Part shown: positions 26,401-41,400 of the stretch, one piece after another | How positions within the stretch are numbered: position 1 is the first letter of the stretch | Layout: each line of letters starts with the position of its first letter | Assembly: GCA_012064415.1 (NCBI GenBank) | Contig: SSNU01000036.1 | Coordinates: 9,509-73,508, forward strand | Direction: 5' to 3' | Source: Gyrodactylus bullatarudis | Lineage: Eukaryota; Platyhelminthes; Monogenea; Gyrodactylidea; Gyrodactylidae | DNA: 64,000 bases | Notes under the pieces: model-generated | What the model was told of the DNA's origin: nothing | Databases searched by the model: none | The model's input: only the letters and a program-made list of their open reading frames with translations | Program-made: the position numbers and the translations under genes

Positions 26401-29400
26401 TGATAGTATAAAAGGTTGGAAAGTTGCTAAGGAATTTTCAAAATAAATCTTTATTGGTTTGTCAAAACATAAAAAGTAATTTTGTGGATTAATTGAATTT
26501 GATATAATCAGAATGTCTAAGCCTAACTTGTAAGAAATGACCCATTTCTAGGATAAATTTTATTACCTATAAGGAATTAAAAAAAATTTTTTAAATTGAA
26601 ATTACATAAAATTAAAAAATTTGAAAGAAGATATATTGAAATCAAAGGTACATTTCTCGAAGTATCATCAGTGGTAATTCTTCAAAAATGATAAGTTAAG
26701 ATATATCTCATTAACCTAATCTATGTGTTCAGAAAAAGTATTCCTATAATCTTCACCGACCTTGGCCAATGTGAGCTTTTATACTTTTCTCTCCCCTGTT
26801 GCTATTTCTTGGAGAGTCTTGGTATTTTTTCAGCTTGCATTTCTTCTATAATTTGTAAATTATTATCTTGAATAACTAACTTAACTTATATCATTTTTGA
26901 AGAATTAAAAAAATATTATGTTTTATATAGAATTCTTACTAATATCATGAGAAAAAAATTAAGATAAAATAGATGATGAAAAATCCACAAATATTAAAGC
27001 TAAAAAACTCACAGTCAGACAGTTCAGCGAGAGACCCTTGAGAATTGGACATTGAAATGACACCAAATACTGAAGAGCTATTAACAGAACCTTTTATGGT
27101 GATTTGATTGAAAGGGCCATTAATCTGCTGGGCATTATGAAGGGAATCGATCCAGATTTCACCCAATTGGGAGTCACTACACTGACCAAGTGTATCTGGA
27201 TTGGCAATGACCACGTGGATTCCAGGTAGAAGCTGGAAAATAAATTTATTTTTTATACTATTTTTCGTATGCTTAAAGAATTAACAGAAAAAATTGATTG
27301 CTATCCCGATTATTAACAAAAGAATTAAAAGATGTGTAGAAAATCGGTCAATAAACCAAATTTTAGTCAATTCACGTTATTAATAAGGGTTCGTTTTTGG
27401 TTAATTATTTTTGAAGTGTTCTCTGCTTATTCTTCGAAAAATCGATAAAAGCTTATCATGTATCAAAAAAGAACCTAGGGTAATATGAGAAATGAGACTA
27501 ACTTTGCCAGATTCCATGAGACAAATGCCGTTCGGGGAACCCTTTTCCACAATTTTTATTCGATCATTACGCAGGGCAATTTTATCAACATATACGATTG
27601 TCAGATCTGGTGAGGTTGAACCTTGAAGGCAAATTGAAAGATTTGTTCGGCATCCAAATGAAGTACTAACAGACCTAGAGTTTAAGCCGATTAGAGAGAA
27701 AACTTTTATGAAGGCATTCTTTAGTTGGACACGAGGCCTTTCTTCCGCGACAATGACCAAACTTCGAAGACGAGATAAGGAAAGATTTTTTTGCTGAAAT
27801 AAAAAATTAGTTAGTTTTATATTCCAAAGTTATTCATCTATCTGCTCAAGTTTTTATCGATAACTCTTCAAAAAAAATTATTGCGTTAAAAAAATTGTAG
27901 ATTCTGAATCTGCGTATTATTGTAATAGACAAAAGATTGTGATTTTAATGAAAAATTCATTAAGAGGATTGGAAGAAAAGTGAATAATTAGTAATAAACC
28001 TTTTATTCACCTGTTCTCATCAGACTCTTACATCGGCTATTTATACAAAATTAATAACAAAATTGAGATCCTCTGATAGGTTCAATCATTCCCAGGATTT
28101 AATAAAGTGGTGAGGATAGGCTGATGTGTCTAGGGTATCTTTCTTCTCTTTAGGTAATGATGTAACGTTGATTGCCCTTTGGATGATTTTCCCTTTTTAC
28201 CTCGAATCGTGATTGTAGATTTATGTTGTTCACTGGACTCTTTAGTGTTAATTACAGGTTGAGAGATAAAAGACAAAAGATTGAATGCAAGTCATGAAAA
28301 CAAAGTCTAAGCTTCGATGGTGAAATAGCCAAACACCTTATTCAATCGATATCAAAACCGTTCGAAGCATGATCAAAACCTAAACATACTTTTAACTGTA
28401 ATATTTGCTTGCCAAGGTTTCTCAGCGATGATTCAATAACAGAGTAGGTACAAAATGTATCACGAATTTCCTCTTGATTAACAACACTGATCCATAATTC
28501 TGGATTGGTTTCTAGGATGCTGGGCGGTATAAGAATGGTATGATGGCCACAATAGATAGAAGTAAGAAGCCAAAGGGACATTCCCATGCCAGAGATTGGT
28601 TCGAGAGATAACAGCACTTTCATTGTAGGATAAAATTCACATTGCATTTTCTGGGCGAGACACATGGAGTTGATCATGGAATGAGTTATGGGTGTACTTG
28701 TGAGGGTACCAGTTGTTGAAATGTTAAAGTCGAGGTATGCGACGAGATTATCGTTTCGTCCAAATGAAACGTTGGGTACGTTCTTCTTACGATGGAACTC
28801 GTCGCAATCAACTAGGTTTGGCCATTGACTTGTCGGAATCATTGTATTCAAATGCTAAAAAAATGTCAATATTCAAATTTTATAAATTGTATTGTACTGT
28901 ACAATTTGTACATATTGAGGCGAAAAAAAAATCTCTAAAGATTAATCTGTGATCCTTGAAAACTAAAAAGAGCGGACATTTTCTCAATTCTAAATTTTGT
29001 ACTTGAGATGATTGGATTATTTGAATAATTAATTACTCAAGTGATGTAAAGAGTATTAGAGTTGAAGGAAAACTCCCATTTATTAAAAAATTTACAAAAT
29101 ACCGTTGAGTTTAGATGCAGGAACGAACCTTTGATTTTAAATTTTTAATAACATAGGAATTTGTGAGGACACACAATGCCTTGGAATGAGTTATCACGGA
29201 CAAAGCCAATTCAAGGCTATTGACAAGTCCAAACTTTGCCTGGCTAGCAGGAGGTGGACCTGAGACAGCGAAACCACTGATATTTGACGAACTAGAGGAG
29301 AGATTTGTTGTGGAGCCACCATGAATTTCATTCTTGACAGAACCTTCGTTGGAAGAGCCATTTAGAGATAGACGACTTTGACTTATATTGTTGGCTTTCG

Positions 29401-32400
29401 GGGAGAAACCTAACATAGCTGAAATACTTGAGACTGGCGAGTTATCTAAAATCAAATGATACATAAAAGTAGACGGATGAAAAATAGTTGATTGATTAGT
29501 TACTTTGATTAGATGATAATGGAATATCAAATCTGGGAGCTTTTACAATAACAGCAACAATTCCCAAGGATAGACATGCGTAAAAGGCAGCAATCAGGTC
29601 AATAGCAGCATTGGCGGGAAACATTAAAGCAACAACAGAGCCAGGTTGTAATTGTACAGATTTGGCAATAGTTCCATGAACAAGAATGCTTTTCAATTTC
29701 TCTACTTTAGCATACAATTGACCTGTGGTAATTTTCAAGTTTTCCTGACCTTTTTGATTATATACGCTGAACAGGATGTCATCGGGAGTGTGTTCAGCTC
29801 GCCATGTCAATAGATTTGGTAGAAATTTTGTCTAATTAAAATGTGTAATTACTTTTAAGTAGATACTTGAAAATTAAAAAAATATTTGGAATTAATTGTA
29901 TTTCGTTTAAAGCAAAACTGATAAACGATTATCATTACGTATTTACAAATAGAATAGTCCTATTTCTCGCTCTTTTCATATAGTTAGAAAATTAGAAAAT
30001 TATCCAGTAGAAAATAATTTTATCTCGATAATCTGCTATCAATTTTAACCTGAAGCATAATGAAAGATGCTGGAATTTATACTAAGTTATTATTAATCTA
30101 ATCAAATTTCAATGGTTAATTCAAATTTGGCGATACAAGTTAGAAGTTAGATTCGATAATCAATAATGATATATGAATACTAATTTGGTATCAAAGATCT
30201 GAGAGAAACCTTTGTGATTGGGATCTTTTTCTTCATGTTTATCAAAAAATCAATAGATATATATATTTCTAACGTTCTATTCAAAAGATAAATCCAATTT
30301 CTGGACTTTAAGTATGAACAAAAATGGCTTCATTTCTCATCAATGCAGATTTCTATAAAGGGATACATTTTTAGTTATTCTTCATACATACCTGATTAAC
30401 ACCCTGATTTTTTAATCCTTTTGCATAGGTATAAAAGTATCACGCATGTGTTTTTCTCTAAAGAAGGTCTTACTATGGAACATGAAATAAAGTCATGATG
30501 AGTCATAGTGAAATTTAGCTTAAACGGAAAATATTCTTAAAATTGATTACGTAATAGGGCTCATAATGAATGAAAAAGACAGTTGGAAAAATGAACATCT
30601 GAGTATTTTTCATCTTTTGGTTGGAATTTTAGATTATTTTTTCGTCTAGAATGATGGGAAATTAGAAAAAAAGAATTTCTTGAAAGATTCAATTAGAAAA
30701 TACCTATTGAAAATGTACTAAGAATTGACAGTAAATCAAGGAGCTACATTTTGTACTGATTGCATTTTCTTTTTTTTCTTTCTAATCTATATTCTTATGC
30801 TAGATAGATGAACTCGAGATGTAAGAGAGAAACGATTACAAAGTTTTCGCTTTTTTTAGTCATGATAATTTTGATTCAATAGAAATTACCAATTTCAGTT
30901 TGTAACTAGAAAACAGAAACATGGACAAAAAAGGGCATGTTTTTCAATCTTCTAGTAAACTTACATCAAGTTGAGACATTGGTTGACTGATTGAACGACC
31001 ATCAGCTTCAGCTAGACGAACACCTTGAATCATTTGACCGACCATCATGGCTGATGGACCGACCTCTGTGGATATTGGACTTCGAGGCATTGGCAAGTTA
31101 ACAATAGCAGAATGAGGACTCATCATCAAGACAGTGGGTGATAGACATCCTTGATCTAGCATTCTTTTAACTTCATGAACATTGATACCACCGAAAGGAG
31201 TCTATTATTATTATTGAAAAGAGGAAAAAGTTTGAGAATCTGTCCGAAAAAGAGTTATTCATCTATGTAGTTAAACAAACCTTTGGCAGATTATGTTGTC
31301 CAACCATCAGAATGCAATAGATTGAAAATCGATGAATGGACTCGACTGCCTGCATAACTTGGGACATCCAGTGATAGGCAGCTTTCTCAGATCCATCATT
31401 CCGTAGTTCCCCAACGACAACGACTCGTTCTTCATTGAGAATTTTGACACCGAATACGGCAATTCTAAGTAATTAAGTTAGAAAAAAGTCCAGAATGAAT
31501 TGAGATAATAGTAAGACGAAAAATTCAAAATCAGAAATTCTCAAATATTTTGCAGGTCCAAAAATTATCACTCAATCAATTTTATCGCTAAATAAATCTA
31601 AAAAAATACTAAAAAGTCTCAAAGAGATATTTAAACTTAAAATAATCAATATTAGTAAAAATTGGTTTTCATCTACTTACTAGTAGACGGGAAATTCAAT
31701 AGAAAATCTATCAAAAGTATCCTTATTAAACAGGATCATTTAGAACCAATTTTGAGTCTATTTCTAGATTTTTTTTCTTATCGCTAATTCATATTTTGTT
31801 AAAAAATAAATGTGAATTGAATCAATATGTTACCAACCTGTTTCGAAAGATTAATCGATTTGGAGGAACTGCAAGAATTGTGGCAATGATATCGTTTGAA
31901 TTATGACGTCTTCTATCAAGTTCAATGAGGCCATTCTTTGAACCACAGATGAAGATTAATCCACCCTAAAATGATAATTGAAAATCTAAACTTGGTTGCT
32001 ATCAAGTTGGGAATCTATGATTTTTACGAAAATCTCGATATTTATATCAAGAATTCGAGTTTTTTTGGAGCCCTGCTTTCACCATTTAAAGAGAAAAATT
32101 ATCTTCAAGAAATATATTTTTCTAATTTCGATTTGGCGCCAAAATTAGATTTTTATCGAGAATTGAACGGAAAATTATTAGCATTGATTTGAAAGTGGGA
32201 TTGTGGTCAAAAGAAGATTAGAATGTAGATAAGAAAGCTGAATACCGCTGCCAAATTTTCGAGGGATTTTGAATTATCGAGATTCAACTCAAAAATAAGA
32301 TTAAGCATAATTTATTATTTTTTCTTCAAAGAATAAAAGTAGGCTAGGATTCTAGAAAATCTTTGATAAATCCGAATTCTTGAGTAAAAAATCTAGATTT

Positions 32401-35400
32401 CTTTTAAAAACGATAGATGCTCAACTTCATACCAATTAGCTTTATTTAAAAATTGCGAAAAAAATTTCATAATTTCAAAATTACAAAACATAAATAACTT
32501 ACAGATGCTGAAGGTCCAGGAAATCCAATAAAACCTGTCCTAACATAGGTTCTATTGTCACCTAGAGGTTTCTCATCTTCATCAAGCGGTTCAACATTAA
32601 AGTATTGCTTGGAGGCTTCTTCAAGGCCCCAATATCCGACAGGAGTATACTCTGAGGAGATACAAATTTCGCCAACTTCATCAGTTTTGCACAAGATAGG
32701 CTTTGGTCCCAAACGTACTGTAACTAGAGCAACTATAGAAAAAATATTTATTTAGTTTTTAAAAAATACTAATTAAGCATACGATGACAAGATAAACTAA
32801 ATAGAATTCAAGTAACTCACCCCCTGGAAGTACTTGACCACAGTCCTGAAGAGTTAGAGAACTTCTATCATTTTCTGCATCCACCCTGACGACAGAATAA
32901 CTCAAAGCGTTCATTGAGATATTTCCTTTGGCTGTTGAATTGGCGGGACTTTGCATGTTCTCGCGTTTACTTGCAAGTACTGATGAGCTGAGTGGACGTC
33001 TCAGGCAAATAGTTGTTGCTTCAGGACTACTGGCAGCTGGACAGATAACATCGGGACATAGGCCATTTGGCAAAAATTTATTGGCAAACTCCTCACAAGA
33101 AGTATGCGACCCTATGAAAAATTTTAGTATAAAACATGGAAGAATTTTGATGATTTCAATTTACATGGATTAGCTCCATTCTCCAAAAGTATCATACGAA
33201 GCGAACTTAGATTAATTGACTTGTGATCTCGATCGTACAGCATGGCCCAATGAAGATCTCGACTCTTTGCAATGGCCACACTGGCTATAAGAATGATTGA
33301 GAAAAAAAAGAATCAAAATTAAGAGTATTGAAGAAGATTTTGCAGTCTATTTCCGTGGCATACCTTGAAATTTAGTGACCATTTTCAACCAGGAGCCGGG
33401 ATCAATTTGCATCACGGAATAGGGCACAAATACAACATGAATTCCATTGAAAATACTCTAGAAAGGAAAAATCGATAAAATAAATAATTCAATTTTTCGT
33501 TACCATTAAGGATATTGCTAATTTGAGAGATAAATTGCAATATGGTGGATGATTTAAATTTCTATTCTTGCATTTAGCTACCCAAGCAAGAGGAATAAGT
33601 AGTGGGGAATGTTATTAATTATTAACCCACATAGAAATTTTAAGTAGTATAATGAAGAATAAAATCAATAAAACTTGAAGTTTAAGTATCCAAAATCATT
33701 TTGAAATTTTATGTGTCTTTAGGTCAATACACCGTGGGACGGTTTTTAAAAGATGAAAATTCAGCAGATTTCTTGTATGAATAATATTATTGAATGAATT
33801 TTAAAACCTATGCGAAATAATTTCAAAGATATTACCAATATTAGTAGAAATAGGTTTTATCTACTTATTTGAACATGGGAAATTCAACAGAAAATCGACT
33901 TTCTCAGATTAGATCAAAAGTATCCTTATTGAATAGAATTCTCATTAAGAGTCGATTTTCTCGATTGGTTTTCATATGGTCTCGATAGGGTCAGCAAGTT
34001 TTAAAAGTGTGTTAAACGGTTAGAAATAAGTGAAAATTTGAGGAAATAGATTCAAATAGTAAGACTGTCGATCAAGGAATGATCTGTAGTCTAAAAAGAA
34101 AAAACCTTGAATTCCATAGACTCCCAGATAAAAGAAGATCAGTTTTAATCCTGAAAAGCTAGGCATTGATTCATAGCTAACAACTTGAAAGTATAGCTAG
34201 TTGACATAAAGATGAGAATTTACCTTTTCTACAAAAAATTTAATATTTTTCTCCAGATACTCAGGAAAAAGACTACTTTTTGGATCACATAATGAAATGA
34301 GCCAATGAGTTTTTAAATTAATAAAATATCCGAAAAAGTTTAATCTGAGAAAAATTTGGCTTTTTCTGAAATTTCGAAATTTTTAACTTTTCAACGTCTT
34401 TCACAATTTTGATCGATTTCAAAGATTTGCAGCAATTTAACGCAGTTATTTGGGGTAAGAATAAGACAGGGAATTTACAGAAATTCAACATTGTTGTATC
34501 AAATAGAAAATTTTGATTTTTTTGATTATTAAGAGCGAAGTTTGACCTTTTTTTCGAGATGGAGAGTTTCTCGCAACCTCTATACCCGATTTCGAATTCT
34601 TTGTCTAATAATGATTCAAAATATCAACATTAAATCGCTCTAAGTTGGCCAAATTGAATTTTTTTCAAAATATTTTTATTTTACAACGTATAGTCTTACA
34701 ATATTGAGGTTTTGGGGAAAATAGTGAATTCTCGTGTCAACTAGAATTATAAGAAAATTTAAAGTTTTGAATTACTCACAGTTAAAACCGCATGCCAGAG
34801 GCCAAGCTCCCTTCTCATGTCAAGAACACAAACCATAACATCAGCTTCCGAATAACTACAGGCTACAGAGAGGGCTTTACAATGAGCTAAAGTAGACTGA
34901 CGAGAGTGAACCACGCCGTGTACTTGTCCGTCTTTATCATAAGAATATTCCGTAAACATTGGCTCATTGGCAGCAAGACGATCAGGTGGCTGCCAATCTT
35001 TCGGTGGTTTTGTAGAAGCATTCAAAATCTGAGTATCACAATTAATCCAAGTTATTTTTGGCCAACCGGGAAACTTGATGACTTCTCCGACTGGATTCTT
35101 TTTTAAACTACGATAACATTGGTCTGAGGTAAGGATAATGGAAATATTTTGACTACCCAGTAAAATTCCCATAGACTGACATGAGGAATCCTGAAAAGAA
35201 TTTCAAATTGAAATCAAATTTTTTTGATTTTATGCCTCTCGATTTTATTTTATCGTGAGACCAAATAGAATTAATATGAACACATAATTGGAATCGGCAT
35301 ATTAAGGATAGAGATAATTGTCCATTAAAAACTAGAAAAAATTGTTTTTTGAGCAATCTCAATACATTTTTCCCATCTACTTATTAGCGACTATACAGAA

Positions 35401-38400
35401 ATTTATTAAAATTTTGCTTCTAATTTTGCAATTGTGAGTAATTTAAATTGTTTTTTAAATATTTTTCCTCGAGAAATTTCATATAAACTTTGTGCACAAA
35501 TTTCCTCTGGATATGGGAGAGTTAACTAGCTAATCAGAATAAAAATCGATAAAAACAATTTTATTTTAGATTTCTCAAATGGTAAGGAAAAATTTATCAG
35601 GGGTTCTGAAGCGCCAAATCAAGCCTGAACTTCACAGTATATTAGTAAATTTTGTATTTTGGCTAATATGAATAGTCTCAAAACCTTTTGTCATAAATCT
35701 AGCTCCATGAATATCATAATGGGTGAAAAATAGACGACTTCAAAGTCTATATATAATATATATAATGAAAATCGAAAAAATTCCATTTTTTGTAATGAAT
35801 AGTGACAACATATAGAACTCCGTTTATTTTTGTATTGGTCTTCTTCTTCTTGAGGCTACTCTCGAGAATAACCCTTTAATTTGATTTTCTTTTTAACAGA
35901 ATAAAGTTTGATAATGCAAAGATCAATATCAACATCAAATTGAATGGAAAGAAAGAATGGAAAAACTTCTCACCAATCAACGTCAAGTATTCACCCCCAC
36001 CTCCAAATAATATGTATTCTCATGAGAGAAATGTCTGTCCACAATCACTTAGTCAGTCATTACGTAAAATCGTATGCATGAGTGACTCATATAGACACAC
36101 ACAAACACACAAGATTTAATGCATTTATCGTGAGGGAAAAGCACTCACTTTTCTTGAAGAAGGCAGTTCAATGGCAATCGGAACGAGGCTGGCTAGAATA
36201 CAGGCATAAAAAGAAATTATGAAAGACATGGGTTCATTATTCCCATAGACAAGGGCAATACGATCTCTTGGCTTGAGGGATAATTCATTTTTGCTTCCCA
36301 GTTTATTCAATAGAACATAGGCAATCTTGAGCGCTTTGGATTTCAGCTTGTGAAAGGTTAGAGGAGGTGATAGGGTACATTTTGTTGTCAAAAATGAGAT
36401 GGCGGGTGCTTTCTCATTCAGTCCAGCATAACGAGATAAAGCTAGTTCAAGGTTACGGGGTAGTCCTGAAGGAACCCTGAGCTCTTCGCCCTCTACAATT
36501 TTGATGGTGTTCCCTTTTGGTTTCGGAGCATTCGGATCTTCAGATATTGATGACAGATTGAAAGATTTATCATCGAGGAAGTTGTCTTCGAGTGGTCGAA
36601 TCTTTGGTCTCTTGAGAGTGTTAACCAGCTTGCGAATTTTATCCGTAACTCGTTCCTCGCATACAAATTCCATTGGGGAGCCGTCTGGAATTAAAAGTTT
36701 GAAAATTATATCACTAGCCTTAGACATAACGAATTATTGTAAACAAGTATTTGTCCAATAATTAAATCAAACTAAACTACGCAACTGTATCAAATCCATC
36801 AAGTAGCAATATTGAATTTTATTACCAGCAATAGAGATAATACAGACAACAAACGATTACAGTATATAGAAAATATATATTAACATGATAACAAAAAAAA
36901 ATTTTTAAGAATTATTCCTTGGTTCATTTTTATTTAGAATTTGAAGTTGGTGGATGAGAAAATTGGCAGTCTATGAGTTTTAGAAAAATCAAAAGAAATC
37001 CGGCTAATCCCACTCTTACCATTAGATGCAAATTATTTTTTATGAAAATATGGACATTTATCAAATTTCGAGTTGGTGCCAAATCCCCATTTTTTGATCT
37101 TTTAATGAGAAAAATTTTATTGAGGGTATTTAAAAACTAGACAAGGATCTATATTAGGGTAATACAAAATTTTATTTCCCCGTAACAATGTTACATGCCT
37201 TAATTAAAAATTGATTGACTATAACGTTGTTCGCTTGCTACCTGACTATGTTGTCTTCTGGCTTGTATTCGTCTATCTGAGAAAGGTGTAGTATTTCTTA
37301 AAAAATAAGGATTATAAAAATTATAGTGATTGTTATAGTAATCAGAATAATTAGAGTAATACCTCTGATAATATAATTCATCACTTGAAGGAAAATTAAA
37401 ATTAAGATTAGAATAAAAAACATTTAGATTACCCTGATAAAAATAGTTAGGACTCACACAATATTTCGAATACATGTCGTATTCTTCATCTGGCAAGAGA
37501 TTTTTCAAAAAAAAGATACTTAAAACCTTGTGTGTCCAATCAAAACTTTAAACCAATCAGATTTCTTCTCAACTTTAATCAATTAAATCTAACCAACGAT
37601 TTCCAATATTTATATCCGTCTTATTACCATTAACAACCTCGTTTAGTTTAATCTCTATAGACTCGTGCGAAAAGTCATACATAGGTCGTACAGAAAGAAA
37701 TTTTGAAATTAGGTGTTAAGAAACATAAAAAGGCTATAGAAAAGGTACAGGTAGACAAGTCAGCACTAGCTAAACATTGGGCTGATAATCCAGATCATAT
37801 TATAGATTTTAATAGCGTAAAAAGTCTAGGAAATATGAGGAATAAGTATAAAAATATGATTTTGGAGTCTATAGAGATTAAACTAAACGAGGCAATCGAA
37901 CAACGCTTTAGTCAATTGGTTCAAAATTATAAAAATTGATGTTTTCACCGAGGAAAACACATTTTTGAAAATCAAAATGAAGAATTTTCATGTTCTGATA
38001 TACAAAAATCCCATTTTCCCTAAAATCATCAAAATTTACCTAATTTCCTGGGACTTTTTTCCGACATGAACAAGAACACTCAATTTTTACTATAAGCCCT
38101 ATTTTTATTCAAAATGTTGCAAAAACTATTCAAAAACCTCAATTTTGTCCTTTCTCGTAGTGAAATTCATTGAAAAAATCTTGGCGCGTGATCAAAAATT
38201 GTCATCTTTAATCTAGATTTTCAATATCAGAACAAAGGCGAAAACGTATGGTTTTATAGAAAAAAATGTTTAGTTTTCGATAATCTTCAAAAGGAACAAT
38301 GAAAAGTTTTGCCTACTCTAATCTATATTAGATCTATTATAATCAAGAATAGAACCGTATAAGGGATAGGAAGCTCTATTGCCGACAATTAGCAAATTGA

Positions 38401-41400
38401 TGTTTCAAGGAAATATCTAGTTTAAAATATTCTTTTCGACGTAATGTACAAACAAGTAAAGAAATGAATCATTAGGGATGAGTTGAAAGTTTTTCATAGA
38501 AATTAGTAAAAATTCGAATTAATGAGACCCTTCACAAATTAGATTTATAAACCTAATTTGTACCGCTTTAATTAGACAATAAAACTGGGATTTTATTGTT
38601 CTATCAAATGAGTCGGTTAGTGTAAGGAGTTAATCTATTCGATATAACCAGGGCATCCAAAAATATGCCAATTTTTTGGAATATATTCTCTAAAATATTC
38701 TTCATAAATACGCTTTAAATATGCCAAAAAATCTGTGAAAATGCTAGAAATAATTTCTTTTAACCAATCAGTATTCTTAGCATACTGCAAAATCGAAGAT
38801 TTACTCTTGAACGCTATTTCTGAGAAAAATTTGTTAACGAGCTTATCACTTGTATTGATTTTTAGATGATTTTTGAATATATTTTCATATATGCTTAGAA
38901 ACTTAAGAGGAGACTAGAAAGTGACGAATAAAAAGTTCTTATTTTGGATGAACCTAAAACTCATTCAATGTAAAAAACTCTATAGAAATTCCTTCTTGGA
39001 AACAAAATTAAATATTAGCAACTATACATGCCCTGGATATACAACTCTATAATGATCATGTTAGTTGTGAAATATTTTATCAAAAAAAATACACAAGATA
39101 AATTGATTCTAAAATCAAATATTTGAAAATCAATCCAATGATGAGTCAGACAAATAAATAATTGATCAAAGTTCTGATTTAGAAGCTTATCGATGATAAA
39201 AATTAAATGCATACTATCTTTTATCTTTAATTCATCTTTACAGAAAAGCTTATGCTCAAGTGTTAAAAAGAGGAACGAAAAACTCAAAAATTGATAGAAA
39301 TCGAGATGCTTAACAACCAATAAATTCCAGTATTTTTGTAGCCTTTTGTCTCCAGACTAAAATGTACTAATAATCACTTGCTTGAAGGTCAGAGCTTTTT
39401 TTGTTCAAAAAAAACCAATCAAATCACTACATCAAGATGCCATTTAGTGAATGATATTTTGAAAAAAGTCCATCATTGAAAATAAGCAGAGCAATCAAAA
39501 TGAAAAAAGAGTTTAGGAAGAAGATAGGGAACCAGGTGTTTTTATTCACTTATTTCCTATTATTTTAGAGGCGACATTTTATCAAGATGAAGCAATTTCT
39601 ACATCTTTGCATGGTTATCTAGATGGATTATGTAAAACTTTATTATGTTTCATTGAACGCATGAAAAGTATGTACTAAAAGAAAAGTATTTGTGTCTTTG
39701 CTTTCTCTAATACATTCAAGTATTGTTTTCATTTCATTTACACATTATGTACTAAACAATGTCAAATGTAACGAGTTTTCAGTGTTTAATTGCAGAATTA
39801 AGGATTTAGCATGAAGATGACTTTGATTGAGACTTTTTTGTCTGATTTTCAGAGGGGATAAACTCAATTCTAAAGAGCTAGTGAAGTTATATTTAAAACT
39901 GCATAATTTTTTTCTACTTTCTTTCAATGAATAGTAAATTTTACTATATTTTGTATTGATTCTGATTGGATGAAATTTTATTGGCCCAAAATTACTTTAT
40001 CCTTTGAAATACAGCTCATGGTGGCAGATTTATACAAAATCTCAAAAAAGTAGACACTTATTCTTCTCAAGCTAAGGGTTAACAAATAACAAGTACAAGA
40101 TATAATAAGATGGTGCTTAATTAGTCTTCTAATGGAAATTGTAATTTTATAGACAAATAATAATTTCTTTGTAGGCTAAAGATATTTCTTTTATTCAGAA
40201 AAAAATCAATGTACTATTTTTTCGTTATTAATCCATCTATCTAGCCAAAATGAAATGAGAAAAAACAGAATCTCATATTATCATGTCATGTGATACTGGT
40301 TTAGGTAGATATACATTGAATTATATATCGATTCAATGCAAAATACTAATAAAAATATCTATTAAACATGGTCTTTAGTAGAAGCTAATAAAAGAATCGT
40401 CTAAAATTTTATTTCAGGGTGAAAGAAGGGTAATTTGAATTAAACCAATTTGACATGATGAACATTCAAGCAAGATAATTCTCTATAATTCGCTGAAACA
40501 CGTACAACATTCAAATTAAAGAAAGATATTTTTCAAAAAAAATTAATTTTTTTAAAACGTATTTTTTGAAAACCTACTTCCCGGGGTCATTGATAAAAAG
40601 TAGAATAGCTATTATCGAATCATCATCATATGTGTAAAATTCAAATATGCAAACGCCTCATATCTATCTGCTAAAGCTTCAAAGACAGTCTCTTTTGGAT
40701 CAAAAAATAACTGCGTCAAAACGACTTTAGAGTCATGAAAAAATTATCTGTGACTTTCAGGTTTAAAATGTATTCAATAATCTCTGTACAAGTTTTATTT
40801 TGATTCGTTTATTAATCTTTCAAGTTTTAACGCAGAATGAATAAAAGAGGCTTATCTCATCTTTATACAAGTCAAGGGATTGAAAAAGTACAATATGTTC
40901 ACATTATTCTCTTACTGACAGTCGAATTGAGGTTACACAAGGGTATATATGTAAATGATTTATAATCAATTCATTGGATGACTCTTTCTTATTACATACT
41001 TAAGAGATAATGATAGAGAATCAGATTAGAATTCAAATAATTCTGTATTAATAGCAATATGCACTAACGAAATGAAGAAAAGAGATATAATACAAGTAAA
41101 GAGAGATCAACGATACAAATAGAGAATAATAAATGTGAAAGAATTCAATTGATTTTTATGCATTAGCCAATCAGGGATTAGGATGAAAATCTGTAGTAAA
41201 GAACTATTTCATTGATCGGTATTTTTTGAATGAATCATTTGTTTACTTTTTAATTCAAATATGCCACTACTATCAATCAAATGGATTTTTCTTTTCAAAA
41301 ATAATTGGCCATATTAGAATTTGTAAAGAAAGCAACAAAGAAAAAGTATTTTTCTAAAAGTTGAGTGTAATAAAGTCGAAGTAAGTACAATGAAAAGGAA

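Noticed and set aside
36125..36727. A separate protein starting at Met 36727
   Set aside because: The acceptor TTTTAATTCCAG at 36685-36696 joins in phase with DIP2 exon 6 at 43682, and the DMAP1-binding domain is found upstream, so this Met is intronic.
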